The notes beneath the pieces are model-generated. The model worked only from the letters and a program-made list of their open reading frames with translations, made no database searches and was not told the DNA's origin. Below are positions 34,576 to 44,309 of a stretch of DNA of 64,000 bases, piece by piece. The translations under genes and the position numbers were made by a program. Each line of letters starts with the position of its first letter. Position 1 is the stretch's first letter. The DNA is from Adiantum capillus-veneris (Eukaryota > Streptophyta > Polypodiopsida > Polypodiales > Pteridaceae), in contig CM043946.1 of assembly GCA_014529385.2 (NCBI GenBank), positions 15,021,077-15,085,076 on the forward strand. The letters run 5' to 3'.

Positions 34576-35776
34576 CCATTTTGCTTGAATTATTTGAAGA
34601 GTATGAAAATGAATTTCTAGGTGCTATATATCCACAAAGTTGCCTTATGAGCTAAAAAAAACTTAGCATTTTTTTTTGAGTATCGATCTCACCATTAACC
34701 TTACTTTTGCACAACATTTTTGAACCTAAACTGTGTGAAAAAACAGGTCCTGTTTTTGGCATTTTTTCAAATTTTGGCAACTATACTACTCTAAACTTCA
34801 TGTTTGTGAGGTCTAGATGGCTAGAGGTTAGGCCTTCATAGTTCTCAACATGTTTTGATGCTTGTAGGGAGAGCTAAGTGTTAAAATTGAAAGTTATGAC
34901 CGATTTATAAGAATTGCATAATCCTATTTTTTGGCCAAAATTAGCACTTTTATGATTTTTTTGGTGGCTTTCTTGATATCCAAATTCAATTTTGATTGTG
35001 TAAGTGTAATGTAGAACATAAATCTAATCTTCCTTGAGTTTTGGGGGACCTAATATGCTATATAGCATAGTATATGATGATGGTTGACTTTTTTGATTGC
35101 TGAAGAATATGATACATTTTAGAGTAGCAAGTATAACTTTCTCAGTATTGCTAGTTTCTTAGGCCAATTGTGTGTATTTTGTAGTTAGTAACCATATATA
35201 ATCATAGACTACAAACTTGGCTAGATATTGAGTAGTTTTGATGGGTTTCTAGAGGTCATATTGCTAAACCCAGTTTTTTCATGTTTTCTGTATTTAGCAC
35301 TTTATCATTGCCCCCAAGGTTCCAATTGTAAGAGATCCATTATCCTTTTGACATGCTCCATGGCTCCTTTTGAATCCAAAGGCCCAAAGGAAACTAAGAA
35401 AACATGTATATAGTATTTGTATTGAGCGTGACTATAGAAACTTTGATGATAGGTCCTCAGAATGGCAAAAATGCAACTTTTTGTACCTTTTTTTTTTACC
35501 AAAAAAAAATAGTGAGGTAAAAGCAACCATATGTTTTGGTCACCAACCCATTGAAGTTAACGGGGCAAAATGCACTGGTCCATCAACTTTGGAGGCTTGT
35601 AGTGACCAATGGATGAGAAAAATTACAAGTTTCTCATTTTTTCCATATGTAGTAGTTATTGAACTATAATCTCATGAAAGGATTTTTCAAAATGAGTGGA
35701 TCTACTATGGTTTTGGATTTTTTTCCCAAAACCTTGAAAGGACACTTTTATGTCCTGTTAGGTTACCATTCTAGTG
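34576..35776 (+). mobile_element. TTAA-flanked DNA transposon copy 1 (inserted in gypsy)
   Basis: A 1.2-kb non-coding insertion. Its right end CTAGTG is followed by TTAA (35777-35780), and TTAA also stands at the left junction (34572-34575). It aligns as an inverted copy along its whole length with 52,119-53,439, for example AACATGTTTTGATGCTTGTAGG here against AACATGTCTTGATGCTTCTAGG there on the opposite strand. Compared with copy 2, the left ~40 bases including the terminal CACTAGG are missing, so this copy is defective at one end. A short hairpin motif GGACACTTTTATGTCC lies near the right end. No transposase ORF is seen, so it is non-autonomous. The flanking gypsy frame rejoins as QPSL-RNPKN when one TTAA is removed. 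Confidence 0.8.
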
Positions 35777-35780
35777 TTAA

Positions 35781-36520
35781 GGAATCCTAAAAATATTGGG
35801 CATATCTTCACAAAGGAGTCTTTTCAAGAGTTGCAGATTGGTTGCGAGGAGTTTCTAACACAGGAGGAGATAAAGTGCTTTCAAAGCATGGTAAGGCTTT
35901 TGCATTTGAGCCACATGAGATAGGATGTGTTGATCCTTCTATTGTAGCTCCTATGGTAGTTTTCACAATACCTCATGTGCCTTGGAATCTGTGGCCTATT
36001 CCGGTTCCAAAGGCTCATTTGCCAAAGTTAGTGGAGCTACTGAATGAGAAGATCAAAATGGAAATTTTGGACCCTTCTTGTGCTCCATACTCAAGTAGGT
36101 GGTTCACAGTTCCAAAGAAGAATGGTTCTCTACGCTTCATCCAAGATATGCAACCAATGAACAAGGTGACAATTAGAAATGTAGGTATAGGTCCAATTGT
36201 GGATGAGTTTGCAGAGGCGTTTGTAGGGAGGGCAATCTACTCAATGGGGGGTATCTACTCATGGTATGATCAATTTCAGCTTGCAATCAAAAGCTGAGAC
36301 TTGACAAACATGAGACCTTTGGTTTTGGTTTAAAGGATGTGTACCTTGCCACACGGAGCAACCAACTCGGTTGCACATATGATGAATGGGATGAATATGG
36401 TCTTACATGACTTTATTCCTCAAATCACAATGCCTTTCGTTGATGATTTGCCTATCAAAGGATGTAAAAAAGCGAGAAAGATGAATCTTTGGATTTCAGG
36501 GGATGACGCAGGTTTGTGGT
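35781..36520 (+). pseudogene. Gypsy reverse transcriptase remnant
   Basis: In order: RNPKNIGHIFTKESFQELQ; the frame-shifted continuation FEPHEIGCVDPSIVAPMV; PIPVPKAHLPKLVELLNEKI; APYSSRWFTVPKKNGSLRF; the fingers motif IQDMQPMNKVTIRN; LPHGATNSVAHMM; and the catalytic box MPFVDDLPIKG near 36,430-36,450 (F-V-D-D in the YxDD position). At least three stops and frameshifts break it. Confidence 0.8.
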
Positions 36521-37499
36521 AAATCACATAAATGATTGTGATAAAATTTTGTCGAGGTTGAAAGAAGTGAATCTTACATTGTCATGGAAAAAGTCCATGT
36601 TTGGTGTCGATGAAGTGCTCATTGTGGGGAACATGTGCGGGCCATATGGTAGGAAACCTTGTCCAACAAAGGTATATGCCATCCAAAGAACGAAAGAAAC
36701 ATGCACTAGCATCACTGAGGTTAGAAGGTTTCTGAGAGCATGTGTCTTTTATGTTATTTGGATTCCACATTATGCGCATGTAGCTGATCCTTTTTATCAA
36801 TTTCTTAGAAAGAATCAAACGTTTAAATGGCACAAGCACATGTAAAAGCCATGAAAAAATTAAAGGAGTTGCTTCAGTCAGCACCAACTTTGAGAAAGGT
36901 AGACTATGAGTGTCAAAGGCCAGTAATTGTGAACGTAGACACCAATCTTATAGGGATTGGATAGGCAATAGGGAAAGATGACAAAGATGGACACAGGTAT
37001 GTGGTGAGATTTGGAGCAAAGGTACTAAGTGCTCGCCAACAAAACTATCCACAGATAAAGAGAGAGTTATGGGGTATCGTTACAGCCTTGAAAACTGGGA
37101 AAGAGTACCTAATTGGTGCATGCGTGGTTGTAGAAACAAATTGTCTACCACTTCTTGGGATGATTACAAGCTTCTCAGCACTAGACATTGCTATGTTGCG
37201 GTGGATTGCCTACATCAAGTCCTTAAACCCTGAGTTTAAGCACATTGCAAGTAAAGACAATACAGTGGCATATATGCCATCAAGGGAAACGTATGAAAAT
37301 GAGTCATAGATGATTGATGAGCGAGATGATGTGGGAACAAAGTTCTATTCCATCTCTCATGTCAAAGGTAACAATGTATGCATCACTAATCCACTTGAAT
37401 TGTTCTTGAAAGATCTTTATGAAGGTGATTGGCTTCTTATTGGAAGCTACTTGAGTACTCTAACAAAAAAGGATGATTGGTCTGAACATTAATTCAAGA
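36521..37499 (+). pseudogene. Gypsy RT thumb, connection and RNase H remnant
   Basis: HINDCDKILSRLKEVNLTLS and KSMFGVDEVLIVGNMCGPYG are the RT C-terminal part; SITEVRRFLRACVFYVIWIP is the connection. RNase H follows with VNVDTNLIGIG (first Asp), LSARQQNYPQIKREL (Glu region) and FKHIASKDNTVAYMPSR, typical of gypsy RNase H. Stops at about 36,843, 36,963, 37,307 and 37,489. The copia element lies directly downstream at 37,505. Confidence 0.75.
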
Positions 37500-37504
37500 G
37501 GATA
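37500..37504. repeat. Left 5-bp target-site duplication GGATA
   Basis: GGATA immediately precedes the copia 5' LTR and is repeated at 42,997-43,001 after the 3' LTR. Five bases is the usual copia duplication length. Confidence 0.95.
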
Positions 37505-37647
37505 TGTTGGAGCTATATATGGCTCACTCTACTCAACTTGGTCTCACCTATATATTTGTATCTTGTCCTCAATATGAATCAGTCTTTGGGAGCGTATATG
37601 GTGTGTCTCTTGTCTGGTCTCTCTCTCTTTCTCTCTACATCTCAACA
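37505..37647 (+). repeat. Copia 5' LTR (143 bp)
   Basis: Starts TGTTGGAGCTATATATGGC and ends CATCTCAACA. GCTATATATGGC near the start is a likely TATA region and a CT-rich run precedes the 3' end. Identical to 42,854-42,996. Confidence 0.95.
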
Positions 37648-37663
37648 TGGTATCAGAGCAGTA
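37648..37663 (+). promoter_or_regulatory. Copia primer-binding site (initiator tRNA-Met)
   Basis: TGGTATCAGAGCAGTA follows the LTR with no gap. TGGTATCAGAGC complements the 3' end of plant initiator methionine tRNA, the usual primer of plant copia elements. Confidence 0.9.
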
Positions 37664-38417
37664 ACGATCATGCGCCGATTCAATTCATGGTGACAAAACA
37701 GTATGTGTATGCGATTTGCATGTAAGATTCAAAAATTGCTACAAATTTTATTTTTGAGCATTGATTCTTGTTAATTGTGGTTGTTTTGTATTAAGAAGAA
37801 TATGATTAGTGTTTTGTGTGACGTTTATTGGTAATCAATCTAATCGTTGATTACGTTTTCTTGTTGATGACACCCTGAACTTCATCTCAATTTTTCTTGC
37901 TGTTCTGCTCAAAATTTGGAGAAACGGGAAAAGTGCATTGGAGCATAGCGCAATGGCACTTTTCATCCAAAACTTGTTCGTCTCCTCGAGCTCTTCGATT
38001 TGAGTTCTAGGTTTGCGTCAATCGGAGTTCGCAGCAGAAAGTTATGCTGTTTTTACTGCAATTGAGCTTGACGCAGCTTTCTTCGTCCTACTTCTTCGTG
38101 AAGCGTCCGCGATCGTTTTTCTTATTTTGGCGTTAACTTTTTCGAGAAGATTTAGCTTTTTGCTATTCATATTGTGGCCGTCAATCTTGCGTCTCACGCC
38201 ACTCTATTTTGAGGACTCTTTTATTATTAACGTCTCCTTTACCCTGCCGTTTTTGGGTGACGTCTCTCACATCTTTGGAAGTTCCTTGAGCATCCTTCTT
38301 ACGTTTATCATTGACAGAACGCAGTCCTCATATCTCTCTCATTCTCAATTGCGGCCTTCACCATATATGGTGTGCAAATTCTGCGATCTTATCTTATACG
38401 TCTTCTCGCAACAAGAT

Positions 38418-41400
38418 ATGGCTATGAATATTCTCGTCAACGGCTTTCCTTCTGGCCAGCGTTCTGTTCCTCCTTTCCAAGGTCAAGGTTTTCCAGGCTG
38501 GAAAGCAAAGATGTTGTTAATTCTTGAAGGCGATGAACTCTCCGATGTTGTTCTTGGAAATCGTGTTTGTCCGCCTCAGCCTGTTGATACGGATAATGAT
38601 AACGTGCTTATCACTGAAGGACCTATATTTGAAGATTGGAATGTTGCTTATACGGATTGGAAACGACGTGATAAAGCAGCTCGTCGGTATATTCTTTCTG
38701 CTCTTACTGATTCTCTTTTGCTTGATATGTACGAACTGCCTACTTCCCATGACGTATGGAAGTACCTTATTGCAAACTTTCAGAAGAAATCTGTCACAGA
38801 AATACTTTATTTGAGAGGGTTGCTTAACAAGTTACAATATGAAGTTGGTACTGCCATGACGGGACATATTGAATCTTTCAAATCTATTATTAATCAACTT
38901 GCTGCTGCCGGTGATCCTGTTCCACAAAAGCAACTGATTACACTTCTCCTTGATACGGTGAAGGACTCTTCTTATGATAACATTGTTACTATTCTCTCTA
39001 ATAAAGATGGTCTTGATTTTGACCAAGCCTGCATGTCTTTAATTGAATACTCTCAACGTCAAGAACGTCGTAATGCTAGTCATGAAACAGCTATGATTTC
39101 ACATGAGGAGACTGAGTCACAACAGATAGAACGGGCTTTTTATGCTCGAAAGCGTCCATTTCAACGAGGAAACCGCAGAGGTGGCCGTCGCGGTAATATT
39201 TTCTCTCGTCTCAAATTTCCTAATAAGCAATGTTCTTACTGCAACAGAAATGGCCATACTGAAGATGATTGTTGGGCACGTCAATATGATGAAGAACACA
39301 ATATTACCACAAAACAACCACGTTTATCTAGAGACTCTTCTTCTTCTTCTTGTGAATATTGTGGACGATCTGATCATCCCACTCATATGTGCTATAAGCG
39401 TCGATTCGACACAGATCGGAATAGAGCATATGCTACTGAACATCGAAACAACATTGTACCAGAAACAAGCTGCGTCCTATGTTCAGTTGCTCCAGACAGA
39501 ATACTTCATGTACGCGATGGATCACTTTTTATTGTCGATTCTGGTGCTACAGGAAATATGACATATCAATCTAAGTGGCTCCATAACTATCATCCACTGC
39601 CAGTTCAACGTGTTGTTTATCTTGCTGATGATACTACTTGTCAAGTAAAGGGTATTGGAGACTTATATCTTGGTACCTTATCTTCTTCCACTCGAATTTT
39701 GCGAGGAGTATTACATGTACCAGATCTTCAACGTAATCTTCTTTCAGTTGCTAGACTTGTTGATCTTGGTCTGTTTGTTGGGTTTGATCATACCAAATGC
39801 CGAATTGAGAAAGATGGACAGACTATAGCCACTGCTCCTCGAAATGGTAATTTGTTTGAACTCTCTCTCAACGATGCTGTAGCAAATGTTGTCACTGCTC
39901 CAGGTGATCATGATTGCAAAGTATGGCATCACCGTTTTGTTCATGCTGATTTCTCAAAACTCCTTGATCTTCAACGTCGTGATCTTGTTCATGGCATGGA
40001 TCTTAAAGCTCATCCTCATATGGGAATTTGTGAATTTTGTGCTCTTGGGAAACACAATCGCAAACCCTTTCCTCTTTCAAATACAACTCATTCTCATGAC
40101 ATATTGGATCTTGTTCATACTGATATATGTGGACCTCTACCTTCTTCGAGATCACAATATCGCTACTTCATTACTTTCATTGATGATTTCTCAAGGTATA
40201 CGACTGTATTTCTACTTAGACAAAAATCTGAAGCCTTATCTGTTTTCAAACAATTCCACAAGGCTGCGGAACTTCAAACTGGTCGTCGCCTTAAGAAGCT
40301 TCGTAGTGACAATGGAGGTGAATATGTTTCTCGAGAGTTTATGAGTTACTGTGCTGACATTGGAATTCATCATGAACACACTATTCCATATTCGCCTCAA
40401 CAGAACGGTGTTGCTGAACGAAAGAATCGCACTATTCTCAATGCTGTAAGATGTATGCTGATTCATTCTGGCTTATCTCGTGTTTTTTGGACTGAAGCTA
40501 CTTTGACAGCAGTATTTATTCAGAATCATCTTCCTACTACTGCACCCTCTGGTAAGATACCCATCACAGCATGGACAGGTGACATTCCTTCTGTATCTCA
40601 TTTTCGAACCTTTGGATGTATTGCTTATATTCATGTTCCCAAAGAAACACGAACAAAGCTTGATGCTCCTGGTCTTAAAGTTATTTTTATTGGATATTCT
40701 GACACTTCCAAAGGCTACAAATTCTATGACCCTTCCTCCAAGAAAGTAATTGTGAATCGTGATGCTACTTTTAACGAACAGCTTATGGGAGGCTCATGGT
40801 CCATGGATGATTCTGATGATACTAAATCATTGCTTCAAGCTTTTCCATTTCTTTCAGAAGATGAAACTCTTCCTATAGAGCAACTTTCCTCTTCACAACC
40901 ATCCATTCCGAATGTCGCCAATGATGATATTGATATTTTTGTTGATCTGCCTATTGATTTTGAACATGGCTCATGTCATGTTTATGATGACGATATTGCT
41001 GATAATGCTTTTTCTACTTCCGAAGATCCAGTTACTTATGATGAAGCTATCTCTTCACCACAAAAGGATCAATGGCAAGAGGCTATGGAAGCAGAGTACG
41101 ATTCTCTTATCTCTAAAGGTACATGGATACTAACTGAATTACCTCCTGGTCGTACAGCTATTAAATGTAAGTGGGTGTATAAGACAAAAGTAAAAGCAGA
41201 TGGATCTTTTGACAAGTTCAAGGCACGTTTAGTTGCAAAAGGTTATTCCCAAGTAGCTGGTGTTGATTATCAAGAGACTTTTTCACCAGTTGTTCGCATT
41301 ACAAGTGTTCGAGTTTTATTGGCATTTTCTGTTCAATTTGATTTAGAAGCTCATCAAATGGATGTGCGAACTGCTTTTCTTAATGGTGACTTGGAAGAGG

Positions 41401-42605
41401 AAATTTATATGGAACAACCAGAAGGGTTTGTTATTCCAGGTAAAGAAGACCTTGTTGCTCAACTCCATAAGGCACTATATGGTCTCAAACAAGCTTCGCG
41501 AGCGTGGTATACAAAATTTGATCTTTTTCTCACCTCTAAAGGATTCATCTCTTGCTCGTCTGACCCCAACTTATACATAAAACGCCAAGGTAGAAGTTTT
41601 GTGATTCTTGCTCTTTATGTGGATGATACCATCCTTGTTTCCAATGATTTGGGATTTCTTCAGCAAGTGAAAAAGTTATTGTCTTCTGCATTTGATATGG
41701 TGGATCTTGGAGAGATTCACTCGTGTCTTGGCATTCAAATCCAACGAAACCGTACAAAAGGTATTTTATTCCTTCGACAGTCAAAGTTTATTGCAGATAC
41801 TATTCAAAAATTTGGTATGGAATCTGCACATTCAGCCAACACACCTTGTCTTGCAAGCTCTACGAAGAACACTTCTGACAATGGCGGTCAACTTGTCACA
41901 AATCAACCTTATGCTAACTTGATTGGATGTCTTCAGTTTGTTGGCATGAACACTCGTCCTGATATTCTGTTTGTTGCTAATTATCTTGGACAACATCTTG
42001 CATGTCCTTCTCTTAAGCATTGGTCTGCTGCAAAGCATGTGTTGAAATACTTGAAAGGCACTATAGATTTTGGTTTAGTTTATCGACGACAACTCACATC
42101 GGATTCTATGCAATCTCTTTCTCTTTTGGGTTACACAGATGCAGACTGGGCAAGCTCACATTTATCTATGCGATCTACTAGTGGAAATTGCTTCTTTATA
42201 AATGGTTGTCTTGTTTCTTGGACTAGCAAGAAACAACGTTGTGTTGCAGTTTCTACGACTGAGTCAGAATATGTTGCGGCATCACTTGCAGCTCGTGAGT
42301 TGATTTGGCTTCGACAAATGCTGGTTGATATTGGTCACTCTCCTCTTTCTAGCACACCCTTGCGGTGTGACAACCAAAGTGCTATTAGTCTTGCAAAAGA
42401 CTATGTTCAACATAATAAGTCAAAGCACATTGCTGTCCATTATCATTATGTCAGGTATGAAGTACGCAAAGGAACCATTATGGTTGAACACTGTCCAAGT
42501 GACCAGATGATTGCAGACATTTTGACCAAAGGCCTCAACGAGTCACGTTTCATCCTCTTGCGCTCGGAGCTTGGAGTTGCTTCGACCTCACTCTTTCTAG
42601 ATTAG
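38418..42605 (+). CDS. Copia Gag-Pol polyprotein (1,395 aa from the chosen ATG)
   Basis: I start at ATG 38418 (MAMNILVNGFPSGQ); the frame is open back to 38,013 but without an ATG before 38,367. Domains in order: UBN2-type Gag (WKAKMLLILEGDELSDVV); two CCHC knuckles, CSYCNRNGHTEDDC (39,231) and CEYCGRSDHPTHMC (39,351); protease FIVDSGATGNMT (Asp 39,537); integrase zinc finger (HHRF, then CEFCALGKH) and DDE core with DICGPLP, LRSDNGGEY and PQQNGVAERKN; reverse transcriptase with KCKWVYKTKVKADG, MDVRTAFLNGDLEEEIY and catalytic YVDD (41,616); RNase H with YTDADWASS and TESEYVA. No stop or frameshift. It encodes everything needed for particle formation, reverse transcription and integration. The stop is TAG at 42603-42605. 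Confidence 0.95.
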   Translation: MAMNILVNGFPSGQRSVPPFQGQGFPGWKAKMLLILEGDELSDVVLGNRVCPPQPVDTDNDNVLITEGPIFEDWNVAYTDWKRRDKAARRYILSALTDSLLLDMYELPTSHDVWKYLIANFQKKSVTEILYLRGLLNKLQYEVGTAMTGHIESFKSIINQLAAAGDPVPQKQLITLLLDTVKDSSYDNIVTILSNKDGLDFDQACMSLIEYSQRQERRNASHETAMISHEETESQQIERAFYARKRPFQRGNRRGGRRGNIFSRLKFPNKQCSYCNRNGHTEDDCWARQYDEEHNITTKQPRLSRDSSSSSCEYCGRSDHPTHMCYKRRFDTDRNRAYATEHRNNIVPETSCVLCSVAPDRILHVRDGSLFIVDSGATGNMTYQSKWLHNYHPLPVQRVVYLADDTTCQVKGIGDLYLGTLSSSTRILRGVLHVPDLQRNLLSVARLVDLGLFVGFDHTKCRIEKDGQTIATAPRNGNLFELSLNDAVANVVTAPGDHDCKVWHHRFVHADFSKLLDLQRRDLVHGMDLKAHPHMGICEFCALGKHNRKPFPLSNTTHSHDILDLVHTDICGPLPSSRSQYRYFITFIDDFSRYTTVFLLRQKSEALSVFKQFHKAAELQTGRRLKKLRSDNGGEYVSREFMSYCADIGIHHEHTIPYSPQQNGVAERKNRTILNAVRCMLIHSGLSRVFWTEATLTAVFIQNHLPTTAPSGKIPITAWTGDIPSVSHFRTFGCIAYIHVPKETRTKLDAPGLKVIFIGYSDTSKGYKFYDPSSKKVIVNRDATFNEQLMGGSWSMDDSDDTKSLLQAFPFLSEDETLPIEQLSSSQPSIPNVANDDIDIFVDLPIDFEHGSCHVYDDDIADNAFSTSEDPVTYDEAISSPQKDQWQEAMEAEYDSLISKGTWILTELPPGRTAIKCKWVYKTKVKADGSFDKFKARLVAKGYSQVAGVDYQETFSPVVRITSVRVLLAFSVQFDLEAHQMDVRTAFLNGDLEEEIYMEQPEGFVIPGKEDLVAQLHKALYGLKQASRAWYTKFDLFLTSKGFISCSSDPNLYIKRQGRSFVILALYVDDTILVSNDLGFLQQVKKLLSSAFDMVDLGEIHSCLGIQIQRNRTKGILFLRQSKFIADTIQKFGMESAHSANTPCLASSTKNTSDNGGQLVTNQPYANLIGCLQFVGMNTRPDILFVANYLGQHLACPSLKHWSAAKHVLKYLKGTIDFGLVYRRQLTSDSMQSLSLLGYTDADWASSHLSMRSTSGNCFFINGCLVSWTSKKQRCVAVSTTESEYVAASLAARELIWLRQMLVDIGHSPLSSTPLRCDNQSAISLAKDYVQHNKSKHIAVHYHYVRYEVRKGTIMVEHCPSDQMIADILTKGLNESRFILLRSELGVASTSLFLD

Positions 42606-42853
42606 CTTCTTTGCTATTGTAATAGATTTGTACATATGACATTGTAATCTTTTAGGTACCATGCACTATGCACACTCCACATTTGCACATTGTGATCTCT
42701 AAGTCACTTGAATATTTGTACATAGATGCACAATTCACTTTCACATCATCATCGTTGGTTCATATTTTCACATTGTATAGGGGCTTGGGTTTTTCCCTTG
42801 AACTCCCCAAGGGTTTTTTCATCCAAAGCTAGAGACCTTTGTTTGAGTGGGGG
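42606..42853 (+). other. Copia 3' untranslated region and polypurine tract
   Basis: Non-coding 3' end of the copia element. GAGTGGGGG directly before the LTR (about 42,845-42,853) is the polypurine tract that primes plus-strand DNA synthesis. Confidence 0.8.
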
Positions 42854-42996
42854 TGTTGGAGCTATATATGGCTCACTCTACTCAACTTGGTCTCACCTAT
42901 ATATTTGTATCTTGTCCTCAATATGAATCAGTCTTTGGGAGCGTATATGGTGTGTCTCTTGTCTGGTCTCTCTCTCTTTCTCTCTACATCTCAACA
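42854..42996 (+). repeat. Copia 3' LTR (143 bp)
   Basis: Identical to the 5' LTR by direct reading; followed by the second GGATA at 42,997-43,001. Confidence 0.95.
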
Positions 42997-43001
42997 GGAT
43001 A

Positions 43002-43680
43002 CACAGGAAAGCATATGGTTACTTGTGGAAGCATCCTAAACAAAAGGGTTCTACACCACAAAGGGTTATATGTAAAAAAGAGACTCAAGTAAAGCTCATG
43101 CAAGAGTTTCATGAGAGTATATGGGCTGGACATAGGGGTGTGTGGGCAACCTTCTCCAAGTTGAAAGAAAAATAATGATGAGAGGTTATGTATAAAGATG
43201 TATCTCAATTTGTAGAGTCATGTGTAACTTGTCAAATGTATACAAATATTCGACATTGTGATGGAGTGCACCCTACATATCCACTAGCCGTGCACTGTAA
43301 ATGGGTTGTGGATCTAGTCACAATGTCTTTAGTACTCTGGCTGATTAGATACTTGGTTCTGGCACGAGAGGACCTAACTAATCAGGTTGAAGGAAGAGCA
43401 TTAAGAGCTAAAACCATAGACGCTGTGTGTAAATTCCTTCTTGATGAGGTGATTTGCCGTTATGGTTGTGTGGGAAAGATCACTACAGACAGAGGTGAGC
43501 TGGATGCCAAAGAAGCAAGGGAGTTCTTTTCCAAATTAGGAATCAAGCTTTCTCTTAGGAAAGAGGTCATCCTCCTATCATCAAAGCTTTGGCCAAGGCT
43601 TGCGAAGGAAGAGTTGGTGAGTGGCCAAAATTGTTACCATATGCTTTATGGACTGATCGTACAACACATAGCTCAATAAC
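43002..43680 (+). pseudogene. Gypsy integrase remnant
   Basis: After the target duplication the host frame resumes. The zinc-binding domain reads FHESIWAGHRGVWATFSKL and SQFVESCVTCQMY (HHCC pattern). The catalytic core shows KWVVDLVTMSL (first Asp) and ITTDRGELDAKEAREFFSKL (second Asp). A stop before the Glu region and at least two frameshifts inactivate it. Integrase joins element cDNA to chromosomal DNA. Confidence 0.75.
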
Positions 43681-44302
43681 TGGCTACATGGTTGTGGAGC
43701 TAATGTATGGCCAAAATCCAGTGATGCCAATTGAAGATGCAATTCCCACATGGAATGTACTACCTTGACAAGAGGGGCTTAGCAGGGAAGGTCTTCTTGC
43801 ATTGCGCATAAGGCAACTAGAGAGAAGACCTGGAGACATTGAGGTTGCAAAAGAATGACTCAAAAATACAAGGTTGAAAAACAAGGACTACTTTGATAAG
43901 CGACATCGTCTCAGGAGAAAAGCAATTGACAAAGGTGACTGGATTTTAGTGTATGATAATAGCCTTGATAACCAACACACAGTCATGCATAAGTTCTCAA
44001 AAACATGGTTTGGACCGGATGTTGTAAAGCATGTGCATGAAAATGCTACTTACAGCTTGTCTAAACTAGATGGTACAGAAGTAAAGATTTCCATTGCAAG
44101 AAAAAGGATCAAAATGTGTAAGAGAAGAGGAGACAATGATCTCGAAGATGTTAATGAGGAGGAAGACAAAACCACAGGTGAAGATCAAAGTGAAGATGAA
44201 GCTTTGGAACCATCTACTGAAAAAGAAAGCAAGAAAGATGTACAAGAGGGCTTATCTTACAAAGAGAGAATGTGGCACATACCGAAGGATGTGCAGGTTT
44301 AG
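43681..44302 (+). pseudogene. Gypsy integrase C-terminal region
   Basis: Frame-shifted start (TGYMVVELMYGQNPVMPIED), a stop near 43,857, then an open 142-codon stretch from 43,874 with KNKDYFDKRHRLRRKAIDKG, WILVYDNSLD, FGPDVVKHV and TYSLSKLDGTEVK, the usual C-terminal module of gypsy integrases. It ends in an acidic, Lys-rich tail. No chromodomain recognised. Confidence 0.7.
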
Positions 44303-44309
44303 AGGGGGT
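44302..44309 (+). promoter_or_regulatory. Gypsy polypurine tract
   Basis: GAGGGGGT next to the TG that opens the 3' LTR at 44,310; it would prime plus-strand synthesis. Confidence 0.65.

Larger units (their letters stand above)
37505..42996 (+). mobile_element. Apparently intact Ty1/copia retrotransposon, 5,492 bp
   Basis: Complete element: TG...CA LTRs of 143 bp that I read as identical base for base, GGATA target duplications, a 16-base primer site at 37,648, one uninterrupted gag-pol frame, and a GAGTGGGGG polypurine tract just before the 3' LTR. LTRs are identical at insertion, so zero differences imply a very recent event. Integrase precedes reverse transcriptase, which defines copia. 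It sits inside the decayed gypsy element. It is the only element here that could still be mobile on its own. The 143-bp LTRs are short for the group. Confidence 0.95.

Noticed and set aside
38013..38417. N-terminal extension of the copia ORF with hydrophobic, membrane-like stretches
   Set aside because: The extension starts at a TTG and lacks an ATG until 38,367. It is leader sequence that happens to be open.
38524..42510. Secondary ORFs in other frames of the copia element
   Set aside because: All overlap the full-length Gag-Pol frame and show no features.
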